DNA of 64,000 nucleotides from NCBI RefSeq assembly GCF_014697545.1, contig NZ_JACJSA010000015.1:1-64000 (forward strand), given 5' to 3'. The notes under the pieces were generated by a model. The model did not search any database, was not told the DNA's origin, and worked only from the letters and a program-made list of their open reading frames with translations. Shown piece by piece: positions 63,114 to 64,000 of this stretch (positions are counted from its first letter, which is position 1; each line of letters begins with the position of its first letter). Position numbers and translations under genes: made by a program. This DNA comes from Oscillatoria sp. FACHB-1407. Lineage in GTDB: Bacteria > Cyanobacteriota > Cyanobacteriia > Elainellales > Elainellaceae.

Positions 63114-64000
63114 ATGCAAGCTCAATCAGCAAAGCCTACAAACGATTCTCACTACGACTTAATCTTGATTGGTTCTGGCATGGGTGCGCTCACCGTTGCC
63201 AGTCTGATGAGCCAATTGCGGGGCAAACGAGTGTTAGTGCTGGAACGCCACTTTAAGGCAGGCGGATTTACCCATGACTTCAAACGACACCAGTTTCACT
63301 GGGATGTGGGGATTCACTACATTGGGCAAATGAATGAGGGATCATCCATGCGTCAATTGTTTGACCTGGTGACGCAAAATGGCGTGCAGTGGAGCAAGAT
63401 GCCAGAGCCGTTTGAGCGGTTTGTCTACCCAGGGTTGACCTTTGACGTGTATGGCGACCCCAAACGCTTTCAAGCGGATTTGATACACCAGTTTCCAGCA
63501 GAAAAGCGAGCCATTCGACGTTACTTCCGAGACTTGCGAAAAGCGGCAGCAGCCTTGTTTCTGCGAAATTTGCGGCTGAATGGAAATTGGCTTTCCAAGC
63601 TGATTGGGCAGTTGGGCAGTTGGTGGAGTGGCATTGGATTAGACCTAACTACCCAGGAGTATCTCGATCGCCATTTCAGCGATCCCAAGCTAAAAGCGTT
63701 GTTAGTCTCGCAATGGGGTGACTACGGGTTACCTCCGGCTCAAAGTCCCTTTGCGGTTCATGCCACGATCGCCACTCATTACTTGCACGGAGCGTACTAT
63801 CCTGTGGGGGGTGCAGGGGCGATCGCCCATAGTGTGAAAACGGTTGTGGAAAGTCGGGGTGGACGGTTTTTGCTCAATCGCGACGTTACGCAAGTGTTGA
63901 TTGAGAACGGACGTGCCGTTGGTGTGCAAGTGCGAAAGGTGAATGCTGCTCCAGAAGCAGAATTGGAAACCTATTATGCTCCCATCATTGTTTCCAACAC
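63114..64000 (+). CDS. FAD-dependent oxidoreductase, retinol/carotenoid type (partial, runs off the end)
   Basis: 295 complete codons to the window edge, no stop reached. The FAD-binding start is YDLILIGSGMGALTVASLMS (about 14-33), followed by LERHFKAGGFTHDFKRHQFH then WDVGIHYIG. This is the phytoene desaturase/carotenoid isomerase/retinol saturase superfamily; FTHDFKRHQFHWDVGIHYIG fits the retinol saturase-like branch. ATG at 63114 has AAGGGAAACGACC upstream. Substrate probably a polyene. The gene is likely under the TetR at 62463. The absent C-terminus means the type cannot be confirmed. Confidence 0.8.
   Translation, partial: MQAQSAKPTNDSHYDLILIGSGMGALTVASLMSQLRGKRVLVLERHFKAGGFTHDFKRHQFHWDVGIHYIGQMNEGSSMRQLFDLVTQNGVQWSKMPEPFERFVYPGLTFDVYGDPKRFQADLIHQFPAEKRAIRRYFRDLRKAAAALFLRNLRLNGNWLSKLIGQLGSWWSGIGLDLTTQEYLDRHFSDPKLKALLVSQWGDYGLPPAQSPFAVHATIATHYLHGAYYPVGGAGAIAHSVKTVVESRGGRFLLNRDVTQVLIENGRAVGVQVRKVNAAPEAELETYYAPIIVSN

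Overview
This window is chromosomal DNA from a cyanobacterium. The palindrome GCGATCGC (HIP1) recurs throughout. Typical cyanobacterial genes are present: sbtA-sbtB, a one-helix Hli protein, a Sll0418-type MPBQ methyltransferase, an AMIN-domain PilQ, and cobalamin genes including cbiD. Several families of heptanucleotide tandem repeats suggest a filamentous or otherwise large-genome lineage, but the genus cannot be named from the sequence. No tRNA, rRNA, CRISPR array or intact transposase was recognised.

Layout. 0-5 kb: a papain-like protease with an acidic tail, a secreted duplicated-domain protein, a short-chain dehydrogenase and an hli gene with an HLR1-like promoter element. 5-8.3 kb: a cbiMNQO cobalt transporter behind a cobalamin riboswitch. 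8.4-11 kb: a small accessory block (broken toxin-antitoxin pair, pRiA4b-ORF3-like zinc protein, DUF2267 protein) closed by a second, inverted, near-identical cobalamin riboswitch that has no B12 gene behind it. 11-13.8 kb: a fatty acid desaturase and an MPBQ methyltransferase. 13.8-21 kb: a cobalamin block (DUF1636, cobW, cobB/cbiA, cobI, cobH, cobL) interrupted by a Uma2 gene. 21-27 kb: a lipoprotein hydrolase and a peptide-type ABC transporter operon with an acetamidase/formamidase gene inside it. The matching double ATPase lies at 33.4-35.1 kb. 27-33 kb: a CHAT-STAND-TPR protein, repeat-rich DNA and small proteins. 35-42 kb: a SIMPL protein, a two-component system, pilQ and an acyltransferase. 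42-47 kb: a degenerate pilin-like gene, a lone integron attC-like site and a 1121-residue patatin fused to propeller-like, trefoil-like and DUF5648-like repeats. 47-52 kb: the carbon-uptake group sbtA-sbtB-CPA2 antiporter. 52-58.7 kb: gltB-gltD. 59-64 kb: cobK and cbiD, a TetR regulator, a 301-bp heptamer array and the start of a carotenoid/retinol-type FAD oxidoreductase behind a strong inverted-repeat operator candidate.

How the genes work together. Cobalt import (cbiMNQO), the metallochaperone-like cobW, and corrin-ring enzymes (cobI, cobK, cobL, cobH, cbiD, cobB) form a scattered B12 regulon of the early-cobalt (CbiD) type. sbtA, sbtB and the antiporter plausibly form a sodium-coupled bicarbonate uptake unit. 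gltBD performs ammonium assimilation.

The most unusual signals are these: (1) the inverted pair of cobalamin riboswitches, one an orphan; (2) the same composite short repeat inserted in frame in three cobalamin genes; (3) repeat-derived peptide expanded inside the CHAT domain and inside the SbtA loop; (4) the lone attC-like site next to the multidomain patatin; (5) two mutually exclusive pairings around the sbtA ribosome-binding site; (6) several MITE-like families with terminal inverted repeats. All functions are read from sequence motifs and family knowledge; no search was run.
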